A DNA stretch of 64,000 bases from the NCBI GenBank assembly GCA_013289715.1, contig JABCZJ010000010.1:62001-126000 (forward strand), in the 5' to 3' direction. Of this stretch, positions 55,268 through 64,000 are shown piece by piece. This stretch comes from Acidobacteriota bacterium (GTDB taxonomy: Bacteria > Acidobacteriota > Terriglobia > Acidiferrales > UBA7541). A program made the position numbers and the translations under genes. Position 1 is the stretch's first letter. Each line of letters opens with the position of its first letter. The notes under the pieces are model-generated. The model did no database searches, was not told where the DNA came from, and was given only the letters and a program-made list of their open reading frames with translations.

Positions 55268-57781
55268 ATGTTTACTTTCGATGCCAAGTTGTCCAGCGCC
55301 GTAGCAGGCCCGCCGCCGCAACCCGCGAAGGAATCAGGGTCAACCGCAACGGGCCCGCTCTCCCCGGAACTGCTCGACAAGATGCAGCGCTACTGGTACG
55401 CCGCAAATTATCTCTGCGTCGGGCAAATCTACCTGCTCGATAATCCGCTGCTGCGCGAGCCGCTCTCGAAGGCCCACATCAAACCGCGCCTGCTGGGACA
55501 CTGGGGCACTTCTGCCGGACAGAATTTTATCTACGTCCACCTGAATCGCCTGATCCGCGAGACGCAAGCCGACATCATCTATATCTCCGGACCCGGCCAC
55601 GGCGGCCCCACTCTGAACGCCTGCGCGTATCTGGAAGGCACCTACAGCGACGTCCATCCAGAAATCACGCAGGACGCCGCCGGCATGCGTCTGCTCTTTC
55701 GCTCGTTTTCCACGCCCGGAGGAATTCCCAGCCACTGCGGCCCGCACACGCCCAATTCCATGCACGAGGGCGGCGAGCTGGGCTATTCGCTGATGCACGC
55801 GTTTGGCGCCGCGTTCGATAATCCGGACCTGATCGTCGCGTGCGTGGTCGGCGATGGAGAATCGGAAACCTGCCCGCTGGAAGGCAGCTGGAAAAGCGTA
55901 AAATTCCTGAATCCCGCCCGCGATGGCGCGGTGCTGCCGATCCTGCATCTGAACGGCTACAAGATTTCCGGGCCCACGGTGACGGCGCGATGGAGCGACG
56001 ACGAACTCTCGGCCTACTATCGCGGATTTGGTTACACGCCTCACTTCGTCGAAGGTGACGATCCCGCGAGCGTGCATCAACAGCTGGCCGCAGCGCTCGA
56101 TCGCGGTTACGCGGAGATACGAGAAATTCAGAAGCAGGCGCGGTCGGACGGCTCCCGGGGCAAAGCGGTCCTCGAACCCTGGCCGATGATCATCCTCCGC
56201 ACACCGAAAGGCTGGACCTGTCCGAAAGAAGTCGACGGCGTGCCCGTCGAAGGCACATTTCGCGCGCACCAGGTTCCGCTCTCCAACGTCTGCGAAGATC
56301 CCGCGCACCTGCAGCTCCTGGAACAATGGATGCGCAAATATCAACCCGAAAAATTATTCGACCAGAACGGCCGCCTGATCGCCGAACTAGCCGCTCTGGC
56401 GCCCGACGGAAACAAACGCATGGGCGCAAGCCCGCACGTCAACGGCGGCCGCGTTCTGAAAGCGCTCGACCTCCCCGATTTCGCGCGCTACGCCCTGGAA
56501 GTCCCCGGCCCCGGCGAAGTAGTCGCGGAAGCCCCGCGCAAACTCGGCGAATATCTGCGCGACGTCATCAAACAAAATCCCGCAAATTTCCGCCTCTTCT
56601 GTCCCGACGAAACCAATTCGAACCGCCTGAACTCCGTGTTTGAGGCCACCAACCGCTGCACCATGGAGCAAACAGTTTCGATCGACGATCACCTCGCCCC
56701 CGACGGCCGCGTCATGGAAGTCCTCAGCGAACATCTCTGCGAAGGCTGGCTCGAAGGATATTTGCTCACCGGCCGCCACGGCATATGGTCTTCCTATGAA
56801 GCGTTCGCGCAAGTAGTGGACTCGATGGTCACGCAGCACGCCAAGTGGCTCGAACAATGCATCGATTTTCCCTGGCGCCGCCCGCTCGCATCGCTAAATG
56901 TTTTCATCACCGGCCACTGCTGGCGCAACGATCACAACGGTTTCAGCCACCAGGCCCCCGGCTTCGTGGACAACGCGCTGCAACGCCGCAGCGAAGTCGC
57001 CCGCGTTTACTATCCGCCCGACGCCAACTGCCTGCTCAACGTTGTCGATCACTGCCTGCGCAGCCGCAATTACGTCAACGTCGTCACCTGCGGAAAACAA
57101 CCGCAACTGCAATGGCTCACGTTCGACGAAGCCCTGGCCCACTGCTCACAAGGCGCCTCCATCTGGAATTTCGCGACCAACGACGGCGGCACGCAACCGG
57201 ACATCGTCCTCGCGTGCGCGGGGGATGTGCCTACCATCGAAGCGTGCGCCACTTCCTGGCTGCTACAAAAACACATCCCCGGCATCAAAGTCCGCGTCGT
57301 GAACGTCGTGGATCTCAATGCACTGATGAGCCCAGACGATCATCCGCACGGCCTGGACAATATTTCCTTCGAAGCTCTGTTCACGCGCGATGTGGATGTG
57401 GTCTTCGCGTTCCACGGCTACCGCTGGCTGATTCACAGCATGGTGCACGGCCGCGCGAACGAAGGCCGCTTCCACGTGCGCGGATTCAACGACCAGGGCA
57501 CCACCACCACTCCCTTCGATATGGTGGTGCTGAATAAAATGAGCCGGTTCCACCTGGCGATTGATGCGCTGAAGCATGTGCCGCGCCTAAGATCGCAGGC
57601 TTCGGACGCGATTGATATGTTCAACCGGAAATTGTACGAACACCACGCGTACATCCGCGAGCATTTTGAGGACCTTCCGGAAATTCGCAACTGGCATTGG
57701 ACCAAGGATTTCAGCGAGCCCAGCGCGCCGCCGCCGCTGGCAAAAGACCAGCCGCGGGGGCAATCCTTCAGCGACGCGTAG
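55268..57781 (+). CDS. xfp: Xylulose-5-phosphate/fructose-6-phosphate phosphoketolase
   Basis: 837 residues, slightly above the usual ~800. The thiamine diphosphate enzyme shows [20 protein letters not shown] at the N-terminus, [58 protein letters not shown] (diphosphate and metal site), and the C-terminal [37 protein letters not shown]. It splits xylulose-5-phosphate or fructose-6-phosphate with phosphate to acetyl phosphate plus a shorter sugar phosphate. It forms an operon with acetate kinase. GAGGT just upstream serves the ATG. A strong terminator overlaps its last codons. Confidence 0.97.
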   Translation: MFTFDAKLSSAVAGPPPQPAKESGSTATGPLSPELLDKMQRYWYAANYLCVGQIYLLDNPLLREPLSKAHIKPRLLGHWGTSAGQNFIYVHLNRLIRETQADIIYISGPGHGGPTLNACAYLEGTYSDVHPEITQDAAGMRLLFRSFSTPGGIPSHCGPHTPNSMHEGGELGYSLMHAFGAAFDNPDLIVACVVGDGESETCPLEGSWKSVKFLNPARDGAVLPILHLNGYKISGPTVTARWSDDELSAYYRGFGYTPHFVEGDDPASVHQQLAAALDRGYAEIREIQKQARSDGSRGKAVLEPWPMIILRTPKGWTCPKEVDGVPVEGTFRAHQVPLSNVCEDPAHLQLLEQWMRKYQPEKLFDQNGRLIAELAALAPDGNKRMGASPHVNGGRVLKALDLPDFARYALEVPGPGEVVAEAPRKLGEYLRDVIKQNPANFRLFCPDETNSNRLNSVFEATNRCTMEQTVSIDDHLAPDGRVMEVLSEHLCEGWLEGYLLTGRHGIWSSYEAFAQVVDSMVTQHAKWLEQCIDFPWRRPLASLNVFITGHCWRNDHNGFSHQAPGFVDNALQRRSEVARVYYPPDANCLLNVVDHCLRSRNYVNVVTCGKQPQLQWLTFDEALAHCSQGASIWNFATNDGGTQPDIVLACAGDVPTIEACATSWLLQKHIPGIKVRVVNVVDLNALMSPDDHPHGLDNISFEALFTRDVDVVFAFHGYRWLIHSMVHGRANEGRFHVRGFNDQGTTTTPFDMVVLNKMSRFHLAIDALKHVPRLRSQASDAIDMFNRKLYEHHAYIREHFEDLPEIRNWHWTKDFSEPSAPPPLAKDQPRGQSFSDA

Positions 57782-57816
57782 GAAGAGCCGCGGGCTAGCG
57801 CGCGTCGCCTTTTTTT
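57771..57816 (+). terminator. Intrinsic terminator of the acetate kinase-phosphoketolase operon
   Basis: GCGACGCG (57771-57778) pairs with CGCGTCGC (57801-57808), an 8-bp perfect stem, with an inner AGCC/GGCT stem (57786-57789 with 57793-57796). Seven T residues follow at 57810-57816. The hairpin contains the phosphoketolase stop and the reversed stop of the convergent glycosyltransferase gene. Confidence 0.85.
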
Positions 57817-58592
57817 GGGTAGCGGCCGAGCAGCCCGTTCCAGCGGATCCATAGAAGATCGCCGAACATCATTACGCTATCGCGCAGCACCTGGACTTTG
57901 GTCGCTGCGTCATGCGCCCAGCGCACCGGCACTTCTGCGGTGCGCAGTCCATGGCGCTTCGCCAGAAACAGAATTTCAGGATCGAAGCCGAAGCGTTCGA
58001 TGCGCTGCTGTTCGAAAATAATGCGCGTACGCTCGCGCCGGAAAATCTTGAAGCCGCATTGCGTGTCGGAAAACGGCAAACCCGTAATCACGCGCACGAA
58101 TCCGTTGAAGATGATCCCCGCAAGCTCACGGTGGCGCGACTGGTGAACCGAAATCAGCGAGCGGTCCAAGGCGCGCGAACCAATGGCGATGTCATCTCCC
58201 GCCGCCAGGGCGGCGAGCAGCTTTTCGATTTCCTCGATCGGCGAGGACAAATCGGCGTCGGTAAAAAGCGCCAAGCGGCCGCGCGCTTCCAGCATGCCGT
58301 GCCGCACGCTGTAGCCTTTCCCGCGATTTTCTCCATTCGAAACCAGCCGCACAGCGGGCATTTCCTGCGCCCATTCCTCCGCGATCCGCGCCGTGCCGTC
58401 CTTCGATCCGTCATCCACGATCAGAATTTCGAGCTGGTCCATTTCAATATGGGGCGCCATGCCCGGCGGCACGCGGCGCCCGGCAAAATATTCGCGAATG
58501 CGCGCAAGCGTGCGCGCCAGCCGCCCCTCTTCGTTATAAGCCGGGATGATGATGGAAAGTTCGGGCACGGAACGAGGAACCGGGACGCTCAT
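57795..58592 (-). CDS. Family 2 glycosyltransferase, dolichyl-phosphate glucose synthase-like
   Basis: 265 residues from the ATG at 58592; a GTG at 58595 is equally possible. GT-A signatures: LSIIIPAYNEEGRL, ILIVDDGSKDGT, GENRGKGYSVRHGM, FTDADLSSP (the DxD-like metal site), and TQCGFKIFRRE. This pattern is that of ALG5/DPM1-type enzymes that load a sugar onto a polyprenyl phosphate. It acts at the cytoplasmic face of the membrane though no membrane segment is present. The start overlaps the pcm stop (TGATG), so the two are translated together. Confidence 0.9.
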   Translation of the reverse strand: MSVPVPRSVPELSIIIPAYNEEGRLARTLARIREYFAGRRVPPGMAPHIEMDQLEILIVDDGSKDGTARIAEEWAQEMPAVRLVSNGENRGKGYSVRHGMLEARGRLALFTDADLSSPIEEIEKLLAALAAGDDIAIGSRALDRSLISVHQSRHRELAGIIFNGFVRVITGLPFSDTQCGFKIFRRERTRIIFEQQRIERFGFDPEILFLAKRHGLRTAEVPVRWAHDAATKVQVLRDSVMMFGDLLWIRWNGLLGRYPKKGDAR

Positions 58593-59302
58593 CACACCGG
58601 CGATCCGTGGACTTCATCCGCGACACGGCTGGGCCATCCATAGCGGCCGAGCAGCGGAACGAACCGGCAGGCGCACAGCGATTCCCGCGCCAGTTCGCCC
58701 GAGCGCTTTAGGATTCGCAGCAAATCCTGGCACTGGGAACCCCCTACGGGAATTGCCAGGCGGCCACCTTCGGCAAGTTGTTCGATGAGCGGCGGAGGAA
58801 TCGCCGGAGCCGCAGCGGAAACCAGAATCGCATCGTACGGCGCGCCCGCAGGCCAGCCGAGCGAACCATCACCTTCTGCAACGCGTACATTGCAGTAACC
58901 CAAGCGCGCCAGCCGCTCGCGCGACGCGCTGGCGAGCGCGGGCTGCAATTCCACCACGATCACTTCTTGCGCCAGCAGCGACAGCACCGCCGCTTGATAC
59001 CCGCAACCGCCGCCAACTTCCAGCACGCGCGCTGTGCTGGTGAGCTGTAGAGCGTTCGTCATCAACGCGACCATGTACGGCTGCGAAATCGTTTGCCCGC
59101 CGCCAATCGGCAGCGCCTCATCGCAGTACGCTGAAGCCTGCGCCGCCGCAGGTACAAACTCGTGCCGCGGCACAGAAGCCATAGCGTCGAGGACGCCTGA
59201 GGAGATGATGCCGCGCGAGCGAATTTGCCGCACCACCATTTCATGGCGCGCGGCCGCGAAATCCTGAGTCGCACCCGAGCAAGAGCCGCCACCAAAGATC
59301 AT
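58592..59302 (-). CDS. pcm: Protein-L-isoaspartate O-methyltransferase
   Basis: About 236 residues from the ATG at 59302 (MIFGGG), chosen because an AGGA stands about 14 bases before it; the in-frame ATG at 59341 would add 13. The SAM-binding motif VLEVGGGCGYQAAVL, preceded by PIGGGQTISQPYMVALM, is the Pcm signature, with HEFVP and VPVGG-like AIPVGGSQCQDL. It repairs isoaspartyl residues in aged proteins. Motif I has GGGCGY where GTGSGY is usual. The glycosyltransferase gene overlaps its end. Confidence 0.9.
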   Translation of the reverse strand: MIFGGGSCSGATQDFAAARHEMVVRQIRSRGIISSGVLDAMASVPRHEFVPAAAQASAYCDEALPIGGGQTISQPYMVALMTNALQLTSTARVLEVGGGCGYQAAVLSLLAQEVIVVELQPALASASRERLARLGYCNVRVAEGDGSLGWPAGAPYDAILVSAAAPAIPPPLIEQLAEGGRLAIPVGGSQCQDLLRILKRSGELARESLCACRFVPLLGRYGWPSRVADEVHGSPV

Positions 59303-59341
59303 CGGCGTGAGGTCCTGACGCGGCCGCCAAGCGCGACGCAT

Positions 59342-59755
59342 TGCGCGACGCTACCCGCGCGACGATTCGTGACGCTGATCGTGACGCCGATCATGACAAA
59401 GTTACGCAAAGCAGGGCTCACACCTGAAAAGTTATCATAGCGAGCGGCGGCCCTGCCACCGCCGGCAGGGTTCTGTCTTCTCCCGTCCGCCCTGCCAGCA
59501 CATCCATCCAGTGCGGCTTCTTCCCTAGGAGCGGGTCCTAGGCCCGCCGCCGCTGCCGCCGCACAAGAACGATCCGACGAATCGATTTTGTAGCGGCTGC
59601 CTTCAGGTGGGCGCGGTTGCTCTTGATTCTCCCGGACCCAAATCCGCGAATCCCGCTCGCGAATTGCATATGTCGCTCCCGTTCGATACGATTCTTGGAT
59701 TCGCATATCATGGCAGGAATGACCCAGGGCCTGCAGCGAAGAACAGGAGATTTCC
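59342..59755. repeat. Intergenic stretch with palindromic elements
   Basis: About 410 bases with no supported gene between pcm and the DUF2059 gene. CCTAGGA/TCCTAGG (59524-59530 with 59536-59542) overlaps an alternative stem GCGGG/CCCGC (59531-59535 with 59543-59547), and GTAGCGGCTGCCT...AGGTGGGCGCGGTTG near 59590-59618 resembles the element at 48173-48206. The divergent genes must have their promoters here, but no clear hexamers are seen. Confidence 0.45.
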
Positions 59756-60466
59756 ATGAAGCTACGAACAGCCGTACTCGCCGGCCTGCTATGTGCCGCG
59801 GGACCGGCGCTGGCGCAAACACCTGCGCCCAGCACAACACCGACACCTGCGCCGCACGCCACCCCCGGACAGGCAGCTCCGGCAAAACCGGCCGAGCAAG
59901 CCCCACCGGCGCCTGCGGAAAAAATCGATCCCGCGAAAGATGCGGCGATCCGGCATTTGATGGAGATTACGGAAAGCTCGAAGCTGGCCGAAAGCATGGC
60001 GACCTATATCACCGGACAGGTGCACAACGGAGCGGGCCGCGCAATTCCTGCGGAGCAATTGCCGAAGTTCATGGACACTTTTACGCAAAAATTCCAAGCC
60101 AGCTATTCGGCCACCGCTGTCAACGATGCGATCGTCGCCATTTACGCGAAACATTTTTCGTTGGAAGAAATTCAGGGACTGACCAAGTTCTACGAATCAC
60201 CTGTCGGCCAGCGGATCGTGAAGGAGATGCCGGATGTGGACCAACAGATGCGTGCCGCCGGGCAGCAGATTGAGTTCCCCTCGGCGATTGGCGCTTTGCG
60301 CAGTATGGCCGACCAGTATCCGCAATTGAAGCAGATGCTGCCGCCGGATAGTTCGGCGCCGGCGCCATCCAGCACGCCCGCTCCTGCTCCCGCAACGCCA
60401 GCTCCGGGCACAAAGGCGCCAGCGACGCCGCCTTCCACTCTAAAACCGGCCGCGCCCGAGCAATAG
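59756..60466 (+). CDS. Exported DUF2059 protein
   Basis: 236 residues. A signal peptide (1-20, LCAAGPALAQ) is followed by a Pro/Ala/Thr-rich linker (21-65), the helical DUF2059 domain (about 66-190, with IRHLMEITESSKLAESMATYI and YAKHFSLEEIQGLTKFYESP followed by VGQRIVKEMP), and a second Pro/Ala-rich tail. DUF2059 proteins are small periplasmic helical proteins of unknown activity. GGAGA lies just ahead of the start. modA follows 37 bp downstream on the same strand. Confidence 0.87.
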   Translation: MKLRTAVLAGLLCAAGPALAQTPAPSTTPTPAPHATPGQAAPAKPAEQAPPAPAEKIDPAKDAAIRHLMEITESSKLAESMATYITGQVHNGAGRAIPAEQLPKFMDTFTQKFQASYSATAVNDAIVAIYAKHFSLEEIQGLTKFYESPVGQRIVKEMPDVDQQMRAAGQQIEFPSAIGALRSMADQYPQLKQMLPPDSSAPAPSSTPAPAPATPAPGTKAPATPPSTLKPAAPEQ

Positions 60467-60503
60467 GATGCGCGGTAGCTCCGCGCACGAAGGAGTTGCG
60501 ATC

Positions 60504-61346
60504 ATGTTGCCAGACAAGACTGGATTCATCGGGAGGAGGCTCATCGTTGCGAGCCTCCTGTTTTTGTTCGTGCTGGGGACCACGGGAAGTTTCGCGGTGC
60601 GTGGGGCCGCGCAGCAATCCGACTCCATCACCGTTTCCGCCGCAATTAGCTTGAAGGATGCGCTCGACGAGCTGGGCCCGATTTTTCAGATCCAGCAACA
60701 TCGCCAGAACGGCGGCAGCGGCACGGCCGTCACCTATAACTACGGCGGCTCAGGAACTCTCGCGCGCCAGATCGAGCAAGGCGCTCCGGTGGACGTATTT
60801 TTTTCCGCGGCCGAAAAGCAGATGGACGAACTCGCAGCGCAGGGCTTGATCGTGGCCGATACGCGCCACGACGTAGTGGGGAACGCGCTGGTGTTGATCG
60901 CTCCGGCGCAGGCCGCCACGCCACACAGCTTTCAAGATCTCACCAACCCGGCAGTGAAAGCGCTCGCGCTCGGTGAAACCAGCACCGTACCGGCGGGAAT
61001 GTACGCGCGGCAAACTCTCGAACACCTCGGCTTGTTCGCCGCGCTGGAGAAAAAAGTCGTCTACGCGAAAGATGTTCGCGCGGTGCTTACCTACGTGGAA
61101 ACAGGCAACGCGGATGCGGGCCTCGTGTATCAGACCGACGCGAATACTTCCACGAAAGTACGCGTGGTAGCGGTCGCGCCCGCGGATTCGCATGATCCGA
61201 TTCTCTATCCGGCCGCCGTCTTGCGCAACTCAAAAAACAAGCCCGCGGCGCACGCCTTCCTGGAATTTCTGCAAGGCCCCGACGCGCGCGCGGTCTTCCA
61301 GAAGTACGGCTTCACCTCCGCGGAAAAGTCAGCCACAAAGAACTGA
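60504..61346 (+). CDS. modA: Molybdate ABC transporter substrate-binding protein
   Basis: 280 residues from the ATG at 60504, with AAGGAG nine bases upstream; a start at 60468 is less likely. A signal peptide covers about 1-36. Mature sequence: ITVSAAISLKDALDELGPIF, NYGGSGTLARQIEQGAPVDVF with FSAAEKQMDEL, and TNPAVKALALGETSTVPAGMYA, all ModA signatures with the Ser/Ala residues that hold the oxyanion. It captures molybdate or tungstate in the periplasm and delivers it to ModB. It heads a three-gene transporter operon. Confidence 0.95.
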   Translation: MLPDKTGFIGRRLIVASLLFLFVLGTTGSFAVRGAAQQSDSITVSAAISLKDALDELGPIFQIQQHRQNGGSGTAVTYNYGGSGTLARQIEQGAPVDVFFSAAEKQMDELAAQGLIVADTRHDVVGNALVLIAPAQAATPHSFQDLTNPAVKALALGETSTVPAGMYARQTLEHLGLFAALEKKVVYAKDVRAVLTYVETGNADAGLVYQTDANTSTKVRVVAVAPADSHDPILYPAAVLRNSKNKPAAHAFLEFLQGPDARAVFQKYGFTSAEKSATKN

Positions 61347-61367
61347 TCCGGCTACAATCCTCTCGCG

Positions 61368-62048
61368 ATGGATTGGTCTCCTCTGCTGATATCGCTGGCC
61401 ACCAGTTTGGCGGCGACGGCCGTCACGCTGGTGGCAGGCCTGGCCGCGGCTGCTTGGCGCCAGAATCGCGCGGGTGCCGGCGCCGCGCTCGTTGACGGAA
61501 TTTTCATTCTCCCGCTCGTCCTACCTCCGACGGTTGTGGGCTTTCTCCTGCTGCTGCTCTTCGGTCGCAACGGCCCGCTGGGCAAACTGCTGCTGCAATT
61601 CGGCGCCACCGTCGTGTTTTCCTGGCCCTCCACGGTGATCGCTGCGACCGTCGTAGCTTTTCCGCTGATGTATATCACCGCGCGCGCGGCTCTCGAGCAA
61701 GTGGACCCGCACCTGTTGCAAGCAGCCCGCACCCTGGGCGCATCCGAAGCGCGCATTTTTCGCGAAGTGGCGCTGCCTCTGGCGTGGCCCGGAGTGCTGG
61801 CGGGTACAATTCTTGCCTTCGCGCGCGCGCTGGGAGAATTTGGTGCGACCTTGATGCTCGCCGGAAATATCCCGGGGAAAACCGAAACGATTCCCATCGC
61901 GATTTATTTTGCCGTGGAAGCAAACGAAATCCAGCGTGCCATGGCCTGGTGCGCCGTGGACGTCGGCATCTCCATCGCGCTGCTGGGCGGTCTGTACTAC
62001 TGGACGCACGCGCAGCGTTTGCGGCGCGAGCGCTGGGGCCAGCACTGA
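61368..62048 (+). CDS. modB: Molybdate ABC transporter permease
   Basis: 226 residues with about five membrane segments. The EAA loop that contacts the ATPase reads LLQAARTLGASEARIFREVA, then LPLAWPGVLAGTILAFARALGEFGATL, a strong ModB/CysT-type signature. PLVLPPTVVGFLLLLLFGRNGPLG near the N-terminal half is also typical. It forms the membrane channel for molybdate with ModA and ModC. It begins 21 bp after modA and is followed by modC with no gap. Confidence 0.96.
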   Translation: MDWSPLLISLATSLAATAVTLVAGLAAAAWRQNRAGAGAALVDGIFILPLVLPPTVVGFLLLLLFGRNGPLGKLLLQFGATVVFSWPSTVIAATVVAFPLMYITARAALEQVDPHLLQAARTLGASEARIFREVALPLAWPGVLAGTILAFARALGEFGATLMLAGNIPGKTETIPIAIYFAVEANEIQRAMAWCAVDVGISIALLGGLYYWTHAQRLRRERWGQH

Positions 62049-62049
62049 C

Positions 62050-63129
62050 GTGACTCTGGAAGTCCAAATCGAGAAGAAACTGGCGGATTTCACGCTGGAC
62101 GTTTCGTTCCACGCCACGGAAACGCCGCTGAGCATTCTGGGCGCATCGGGCGCGGGCAAGTCCATGCTGTTGCGCTGCATCGCCGGCCTCGAACGTCCGA
62201 ATCACGGCCGCATCGCATTGCACGACCGCGTACTTTTCGATTCCGAGCGGCGCCTGGGAATTCCCGCGCGCGAACGGCGCATCGGCATGCTGTTTCAGCA
62301 TTACGCGCTGTTTCCGCACCGCACCGTCGCGCAGAACATTGCTTTTGGTCTGCATGATTTGCCGCAAGAGGAGCAGGCTGCGCGCACGGCATCGCTCGTC
62401 ACGCGCACGCATCTCGGAGGACTGGAGCAGCGCTACCCCCGCGAATTATCCGGCGGCGAACAGCAGCGCACGGCACTGGCGCGCGCTCTGGCAATTCAAC
62501 CGGAGGCGCTGCTGCTCGATGAGCCGCTCTCGGCCCTCGATACGCATCTGCGCGGCCAAGTGGAGGCACAGCTGCAGGAAACATTCGCAAGTTTTCGCAG
62601 GCCGGCGCTGCTCGTGACGCACAACATGGAAGAAGCCTACCGCCTCGGTGAACAATTGCTGGTGCTCGCGCGCGGTCAAGTCGCGGCATTCGGCGCAAAG
62701 CAAGAAATATTCCGCCGCCCGCCAAGCGCCGAAGTCGCGCGGCTCACCGGCTGCAAGAATATTTCCCGCGCGCACGCAAATCCAGACGGCACCGTCGAAG
62801 CGCTCGACTGGAATTGTCAGCTGCACCTCAAGCAAGCGCCCGGCACGCCGCCAAACTACATTGGAATTCGCGCGCACCACATGGATTTTCCAGAAACCGC
62901 CGGCGACGCCGCGGGAGAACCAAACGTCTTTCCCTGCTGGATCGTCCGCACGTCGGAAACACCCTTCCGGATCACGCTGTTCGTAAGCCTCGATCCCGTG
63001 CGCGCCGAAGCCGGAGAAGCCCACCTGCAAGCGGAAGTGTTTAAGGAAAAATGGGAGCGCTTCCGCGACCGGCCGCAACCCTGGCGCGTGCGCCTTGCGC
63101 CCGAATCACTATTCGCCATGCCCGAATGA
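62050..63129 (+). CDS. modC: Molybdate ABC transporter ATP-binding protein
   Basis: 359 residues from a GTG at 62050, one base after the modB stop; the frame runs further upstream inside modB. Walker A is GASGAGKSM (31-39), the Q-loop MLFQHYALFPH, the signature LSGGEQQRTALARAL, Walker B ALLLDEPLSALD, and the H-loop VTHNMEEAY. The C-terminal ~120 residues occupy the place of the TOBE/Mop domain but are divergent. It powers molybdate uptake. Confidence 0.95.
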   Translation: MTLEVQIEKKLADFTLDVSFHATETPLSILGASGAGKSMLLRCIAGLERPNHGRIALHDRVLFDSERRLGIPARERRIGMLFQHYALFPHRTVAQNIAFGLHDLPQEEQAARTASLVTRTHLGGLEQRYPRELSGGEQQRTALARALAIQPEALLLDEPLSALDTHLRGQVEAQLQETFASFRRPALLVTHNMEEAYRLGEQLLVLARGQVAAFGAKQEIFRRPPSAEVARLTGCKNISRAHANPDGTVEALDWNCQLHLKQAPGTPPNYIGIRAHHMDFPETAGDAAGEPNVFPCWIVRTSETPFRITLFVSLDPVRAEAGEAHLQAEVFKEKWERFRDRPQPWRVRLAPESLFAMPE

Positions 63130-63138
63130 AACGAATCC

Positions 63139-64000
63139 TCAGTGGAAGTGTTTCACGAACTTGATGTCCAGGCCGTAAGTGCCGTTGATGTCGCGCAAGA
63201 ACACGACCGAAAGATCGCGCCGCACGTGGTATTCGACTTGAATCAGCTGCTCCTGGTCAGACGCCGCATTGGAGGAATACGTCACAGTAAGATCCCGCGT
63301 AATCTGCTGCTCGATGGTCACGCGCGCCGAAGCGTTCGATTCCGTAGCCGTCCCCGCCAGAAACGGATCAATCCGGAAATGACTAATCCCGAAAAGATGC
63401 TCGATGCGCCCACCCACTCCGCTCGAAACCGCTTCAGAAAGCAGCGCGGTGGCCCCGTAGTTCGACCCCGCAGCGGTAGAGCGCAACGCGCTCTCCTGCC
63501 CCGTGCTGCCCAGCGCCAGCAAAGCAATAATGTCCGTATCCGGCAAAGGCGGATCCGAACGGTAACTCAAAGAAAGCTTGCTGGCGCGCCCGGAAAAATT
63601 GATCGTCACCAGGTACTGGCTGATCGTCGAGGTTGCTTCGATGTTCAGTTCCGGATCCAGCTGAAACGGATTGGCGAAATTGACGTCCCCGCGCGTCAAC
63701 GTGAAATCATTTCCGCGAAACGACATTTCGCCGCCCAGCAAATGAATGTGCCCCAGCAAAATCGGCCGATCCCAAGTGCCGCGCAAGTGCAAATCGCTGT
63801 CGATCTCCACCTGCGCGCCGGTCCATTCGACGCGCGCCCCAGGACTGGTATGCGCGGCCACATCGAAAGTAAGATTTCGCATAAATGCCGACGAAGCAGC
63901 AGCGGCCGCCGAAGTATCCGGCGAGGCGCCAAAAAAAGAAGTAATGTCCGCTCCCGGCGCAAATAACAAGCGCTTCAGTTCCACATTCCCACTCAGCACC
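63139..64000 (-). CDS. tamB: Translocation and assembly module TamB, C-terminal part
   Basis: The frame is open from the right window edge to a stop at 63139, giving about 286 residues of a much longer protein. The beta-rich repeats (LGHIHLLGGEMSFRGNDFTL, TRGDVNFANPFQLDPELNIE) and the C-terminal DTDIIALLALGSTG, GGRIEHLFGISHFRIDP and VVFLRDINGTYGLDIKF are the DUF490/TamB C-terminal signature. TamB bridges inner and outer membrane and helps outer-membrane lipid or protein traffic, with TamA/BamA. It converges with modC. Confidence 0.9.
   Translation of the reverse strand, partial: VLSGNVELKRLLFAPGADITSFFGASPDTSAAAAASSAFMRNLTFDVAAHTSPGARVEWTGAQVEIDSDLHLRGTWDRPILLGHIHLLGGEMSFRGNDFTLTRGDVNFANPFQLDPELNIEATSTISQYLVTINFSGRASKLSLSYRSDPPLPDTDIIALLALGSTGQESALRSTAAGSNYGATALLSEAVSSGVGGRIEHLFGISHFRIDPFLAGTATESNASARVTIEQQITRDLTVTYSSNAASDQEQLIQVEYHVRRDLSVVFLRDINGTYGLDIKFVKHFH

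Noticed and set aside
61909..62049. Upstream extension of ModC into modB
   Set aside because: It overlaps the modB coding end in another frame, and ABC ATPase homology begins at 62050.

Overview
The window looks like chromosome from a soil-type Acidobacteriota bacterium. This is inferred from gene content, not from a marker gene: GC-rich DNA, several secreted propeller or Ig-like lipoproteins, two VanZ/LamG proteins, a CRTAC1 (FG-GAP plus UnbV) protein, a membrane-anchored HTH-TPR regulator, and palindromic intergenic elements. I see no rRNA, intact tRNA, transposase, integrase or CRISPR array. The only mobility trace is a tRNA 3' fragment at 4530-4567.

Layout. 1-4449: divergent FG-GAP (partial) and YVTN/TIG surface proteins, ending at the tRNA fragment. 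4450-5325: no gene. 5326-7939: lipocalin-like protein, cytochrome P450 and SDR oxidoreductase. 8477-10773: an ATP-grasp enzyme overlapping an aspartokinase-like gene that lacks ACT domains. 10814-19931: two VanZ/LamG membrane proteins enclosing an L-2-hydroxyglutarate-oxidase-like flavoenzyme and two repeat lipoproteins. 20136-23929: RmlB-type dehydratase, a LuxR-type regulator and a secreted M28 peptidase. 23942-27744: a band-7 protein, then ruvX-mltG and two unrecognised ORFs in an apparent operon. 27840-32420: a 952-residue Gly-rich/PilZ protein, a DUF4239 membrane protein and rpiA.

32551-40584: a CADD/PqqC-like oxygenase, a NarL-type two-component system overlapping a CRTAC1 export protein, an HTH-TPR membrane regulator and a GH39 glycosidase. 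40746-45012: a stomatin-like protein, a 14-repeat kelch lipoprotein and a small zinc-ribbon membrane protein. 45115-48704: TolC-type outer-membrane protein, two-domain multicopper oxidase and a Cys/His-rich secreted protein, which together suggest periplasmic copper handling. 48917-52687: a secreted TIM-barrel-like protein, MscS channel and a small ORF. 52811-57781: secreted MetX-like hydrolase, acetate kinase and phosphoketolase, with a clear terminator. 57795-59302: glycosyltransferase and Pcm methyltransferase. 59756-63129: DUF2059 protein and the molybdate transporter modABC. 63139-64000: C-terminal part of TamB.

Functional links. Phosphoketolase plus acetate kinase would turn sugar phosphates into acetate and ATP, and rpiA supplies pentose phosphate interconversion. 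mltG, rmlB, VanZ, TamB, TolC, MscS and the many lipoproteins make this an envelope-rich region. The most unusual items are the ATP-grasp/aspartokinase-like pair, the mirrored VanZ-LamG proteins, the Gly-rich/PilZ protein with its two unknown upstream ORFs, the copper cluster, and the tRNA fragment as a possible island edge.
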